Made by a program: the position numbers and the translations under genes. A stretch of DNA of 8,552 nt, taken from positions 1 to 8,552 of the forward strand of contig JAADHD010000315.1 of the NCBI GenBank assembly GCA_013152075.1. Reading direction: 5' to 3'. Every line of letters begins with the position of its first letter. The first letter of the stretch is position 1. The stretch is from Verrucomicrobiota bacterium. Its GTDB lineage: Bacteria > Verrucomicrobiota > Verrucomicrobiia > Verrucomicrobiales > DEV007. Positions 6,371 through 8,552 of this stretch are shown one piece after another. The notes beneath the pieces are model-generated. The model had not been told where the DNA came from, searched no databases, and saw only the letters and a list, made by a program, of their open reading frames with translations.

Positions 6371-7948
6371 ATGAAATCTATTCTCTGTTTGTCAGTTTTC
6401 ATTGCAGCACTTGCAGTTACCTCTGTGGCTCAGGCCGCTCCGCCTAATTTTCTGTTTATTCTGGTTGATGATCTTGGGCGGCAGGATTTGAGCTGTGAGG
6501 GCAGTGCCTTTTACGAAACGCCGAATATCGACAGCATTGCCAATAAGGCGATGCGGTTTTCCAATGGTTATTCCGCGTGTCAGGTGTGCAGTCCGTCGCG
6601 GGCGGCGATCCAGACGGGCAAGTATCCGGCGCGGGTTGGTATCACGGATTACATCGGAGGAACTACTGGTCGGAATCAACCCGACAAGTGGAACCGTAAT
6701 ACTAAAATGTTGCCTGCGCGTTATAAGATGGAGATGGATCTGAATGAAATCACGATCGCCGAGGCCATGCGTGAGAACGGGTACAAAACATTTTTTGCAG
6801 GCAAGTGGCATCTGGGCCACGAGGGGCATGGGCCTCAGGATCAGGGTTATGATGTTAATGTGGGCGGCAATCTTACCGGATCACCCAGAGGTGGATTTTT
6901 TTCTCCCTACAACAACCCGGCCTTGAAAGACGGGCCTCCGGGAGAGGAGTTGCCGGTAAGGCTTGGTCGTGAGACGGCGAAATTTATCACCGAACATAAA
7001 GACCGACCTTTTTTTGCTATGCTGAGTTTCTACTCAGTGCACGCGCCGATTCAATGCAGTGAAAAGCGCTGGAAAAAGTATCGGGCCAAAGCCGAACGAA
7101 TGGGATTGATTGATCGGGATGCGCCGCGCTTTAGATTGGATCGATTGAAGGAAGTCCGTCAGGTGCAGGATCACCCGGTCTATGCCGGCATGATGGAAGC
7201 CATGGACGAGGGAGTGGGGCACGCGCTCAAGGCTTTAGAGGAAAATGGTCTGGCGGACAATACAGTGGTGATTTTCACTTCGGATAATGGCGGCGTTTCT
7301 TCGGGTGACGGGTTTGCTACCAGCGCTTTACCTTTACGCGGTGGCAAGGGGCGTCAGTGGGAAGGCGGAGTGCGGCAGCCTTATTATATCAAGTGGCCGG
7401 GAGTGACTCACGGAACGCGTACGGATATTCCTGCAACGGGCACGGATTTTTACCCGACAATTTTGGACATCGCTGGTCTGCCTTTGCTACCCAAACAACA
7501 CATGGATGGAATCAGTTTGGTGCCGGTGTTGAGAGGGGGGAGCATTGCGGCGCGCTCCCTGTTTTGGCATTACCCGCATTATGGAAATCAGGGGGGCGAG
7601 CCTTCGGCGATTCATCTGCGTAACGATTGGAAGTTGATCCATTATTTTGAAGACGGGAGGAATGAGCTGTATCACGTCGGGCGTGACATTGGTGAACAGC
7701 GGAACCTTTATAACAAACACCCGGAGCGGGTTGAGACAATGCTCAAGGAGCTAAAAGCCTGGCAGAAGAGTGTCGGGGCAGTTATGCCGAGTGAAAATCC
7801 GAAGTGGGATGCGGTGGCTTACGAGAAGTCGATGAAGCAGCTTGCGGAAAAAGGTATCGTCAATCGTGATAAGCAGCACGCAAATGTGTTGAAGGCGGAT
7901 TTTGTGCCGCGTGGAGGCTGGTGGGAGAATAAAGGGAAGAAGAAATAG
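6371..7948 (+). CDS. Secreted type I (formylglycine) sulfatase, arylsulfatase A-like
   Basis: The 525-residue product removes sulfate esters, most likely from a polysaccharide. It starts with a Sec signal ending near AQA at 20-22. The catalytic motif CSPSR at 73-77 has C73, which must be oxidised to formylglycine by a maturation enzyme not encoded in this window. Metal and sulfate site candidates are D33 and D34 in LVDDLG, K145 and H147 in GKWHLG, H224 in HAP, D305 and N306 in SDNGG, and K326 in LRGGKG. The C-terminal subdomain includes the typical HMDGISLVPVLRG block (377-389) and the WKLIHYFEDGRNELY block (420-434). The length is usual for family S1; the subfamily and substrate cannot be told by eye. 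No strong ribosome binding site precedes the ATG. The start lies 34 bases from the GH5 start on the other strand, so promoters for both must overlap the coding ends. A downstream esterase follows after 19 bases. Confidence 0.93.
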   Translation: MKSILCLSVFIAALAVTSVAQAAPPNFLFILVDDLGRQDLSCEGSAFYETPNIDSIANKAMRFSNGYSACQVCSPSRAAIQTGKYPARVGITDYIGGTTGRNQPDKWNRNTKMLPARYKMEMDLNEITIAEAMRENGYKTFFAGKWHLGHEGHGPQDQGYDVNVGGNLTGSPRGGFFSPYNNPALKDGPPGEELPVRLGRETAKFITEHKDRPFFAMLSFYSVHAPIQCSEKRWKKYRAKAERMGLIDRDAPRFRLDRLKEVRQVQDHPVYAGMMEAMDEGVGHALKALEENGLADNTVVIFTSDNGGVSSGDGFATSALPLRGGKGRQWEGGVRQPYYIKWPGVTHGTRTDIPATGTDFYPTILDIAGLPLLPKQHMDGISLVPVLRGGSIAARSLFWHYPHYGNQGGEPSAIHLRNDWKLIHYFEDGRNELYHVGRDIGEQRNLYNKHPERVETMLKELKAWQKSVGAVMPSENPKWDAVAYEKSMKQLAEKGIVNRDKQHANVLKADFVPRGGWWENKGKKK

Positions 7949-7958
7949 AACTACGAAT

Positions 7959-7964
7959 AAGGGG
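7959..7964 (+). promoter_or_regulatory. Ribosome binding site of the downstream esterase gene
   Basis: AAGGGG lies three bases before the ATG at 7968, within the 19-base gap after the sulfatase stop. It supports that start and suggests translation from a shared sulfatase-esterase transcript. The spacing is somewhat short. Confidence 0.45.
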
Positions 7965-7967
7965 TAG

Positions 7968-8552
7968 ATGGATTGGAAGCAAAGAGAGATTGGGTTGTTG
8001 CTTGGGTTAGTATTGTTTTCTGCTGGGGCATTGCAGGCAGAGGATTCGATTTACGATTGGGATGTGGGAGCTTTGCCGGATGTAAAACTGAAAGTGGTGC
8101 GCTACCGCATTTGGATTCCCGACGGAGTAAGGAACATTCGTGGGGTATTGGTATTGATTCCCGGCACACACGGTGATGGTCGACGTTTGATCTCTGATCC
8201 GATGTGGCAGGAGGTCGCAAAAAAACACCAGTTGGGAATTCTTGGTTGCCAGTTCAGCGAAGGTGAAATCGCTCCCTATCAGGATGACAAAAAATTTGCC
8301 ACCTGTCGATCGATCGAAAAAGCACTGGTGAAATTAGCAGAGCTCAGTGGTCATGCAGAACTGTCCCGTGCCCCTGTAGCGTTGTGGGGGCATTCGGCGG
8401 GATCAAATTTGTCAGCGAGATTTTGCCGTTATGCTCCACGCCGGGTGATGGCTTTCGCCAGCTGTAAGGGCACGCGGGGTCCAACCCGTGACTCTCGCGG
8501 CACGGAGGAAATTCCCATGCTAGTTGCGATCGGGGCGCGCGACCAGCCGGTG
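7968..8552 (+). CDS. Secreted alpha/beta-hydrolase (esterase-like), C-terminal part outside window
   Basis: An open frame of 195 codons runs without a stop to the window edge. The N-terminus is a Sec signal (hydrophobic residues about 8-20, cleavage near LQA at 22-24). The body fits an alpha/beta hydrolase: a beta strand and turn VLVLIPGTHGDG (about 58-69) that supplies the oxyanion hole, and the nucleophile elbow GHSAGS at 141-146 with S143 as catalytic serine. The acid and histidine of the triad would lie beyond the edge; an aspartate near the end, in IGARDQPV (188-195), is a candidate for the acid. The shape resembles secreted feruloyl, acetyl xylan or PHB-depolymerase-type esterases. Following a sulfatase and opposite a glycanase, it may remove acyl groups from the same polysaccharide, which is inferred from position only. 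It could equally be a general carboxylesterase. Confidence 0.75.
   Translation, partial: MDWKQREIGLLLGLVLFSAGALQAEDSIYDWDVGALPDVKLKVVRYRIWIPDGVRNIRGVLVLIPGTHGDGRRLISDPMWQEVAKKHQLGILGCQFSEGEIAPYQDDKKFATCRSIEKALVKLAELSGHAELSRAPVALWGHSAGSNLSARFCRYAPRRVMAFASCKGTRGPTRDSRGTEEIPMLVAIGARDQPV

Noticed and set aside
6337..6402. Upstream extension of the GH5 protein by 22 codons
   Set aside because: It would place polar residues before a clean signal peptide and overlap the sulfatase start; the ATG at 6336 fits a secreted enzyme better.
6392..6829. Minus-strand open frame of 145 codons
   Set aside because: It is the reverse of the sulfatase N-terminal region, including its CSPSR motif, and has no family features.

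Overview
The window looks like part of a marine, polysaccharide-degrading bacterium, plausibly of the Planctomycetota-Verrucomicrobiota group. This is an inference from gene content (a secreted sulfatase, a secreted GH5 glycanase and a secreted esterase beside a periplasmic respiratory cluster, with Tat and Sec signals and roughly 50% GC by eye). No rRNA or other marker gene is present to prove it. No tRNA, rRNA, CRISPR array or insertion sequence was seen.

The left part (1-5199) is a tightly packed minus-strand operon for periplasmic nitrate respiration. Read in the direction of transcription, it contains a membrane-anchored tetraheme c-type cytochrome (5199-3838), the molybdenum catalytic subunit NapA (3816-1198), a NapG-like ferredoxin with four [4Fe-4S] clusters (1166-534, TTG start), and a NapH-like membrane iron-sulfur protein (511 to beyond the window edge). 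Gaps are only 21-31 bases. No napB, napC or napD is visible. The tetraheme protein is a tandem duplication of a diheme unit and may do the electron-carrier job that NapB and NapC do elsewhere. A likely flow is quinol to NapH, NapG, the tetraheme cytochrome, then NapA and nitrate.

Upstream of the cytochrome lies a 126-base gap (5200-5325) with two pairs of short direct repeats, which are candidate operators for the nap promoter. Next comes a minus-strand GH5 glycanase (5326-6336) that strongly resembles the Thermotoga Cel5A type.

The right part is a plus-strand pair: a secreted type I sulfatase (6371-7948) and, 19 bases later, a secreted alpha/beta-hydrolase esterase (7968 to beyond the window edge). 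The GH5 gene and the sulfatase gene are divergent, with only 34 bases between the preferred start codons. Together the glycanase, sulfatase and esterase suggest use of a decorated, probably sulfated, polysaccharide.
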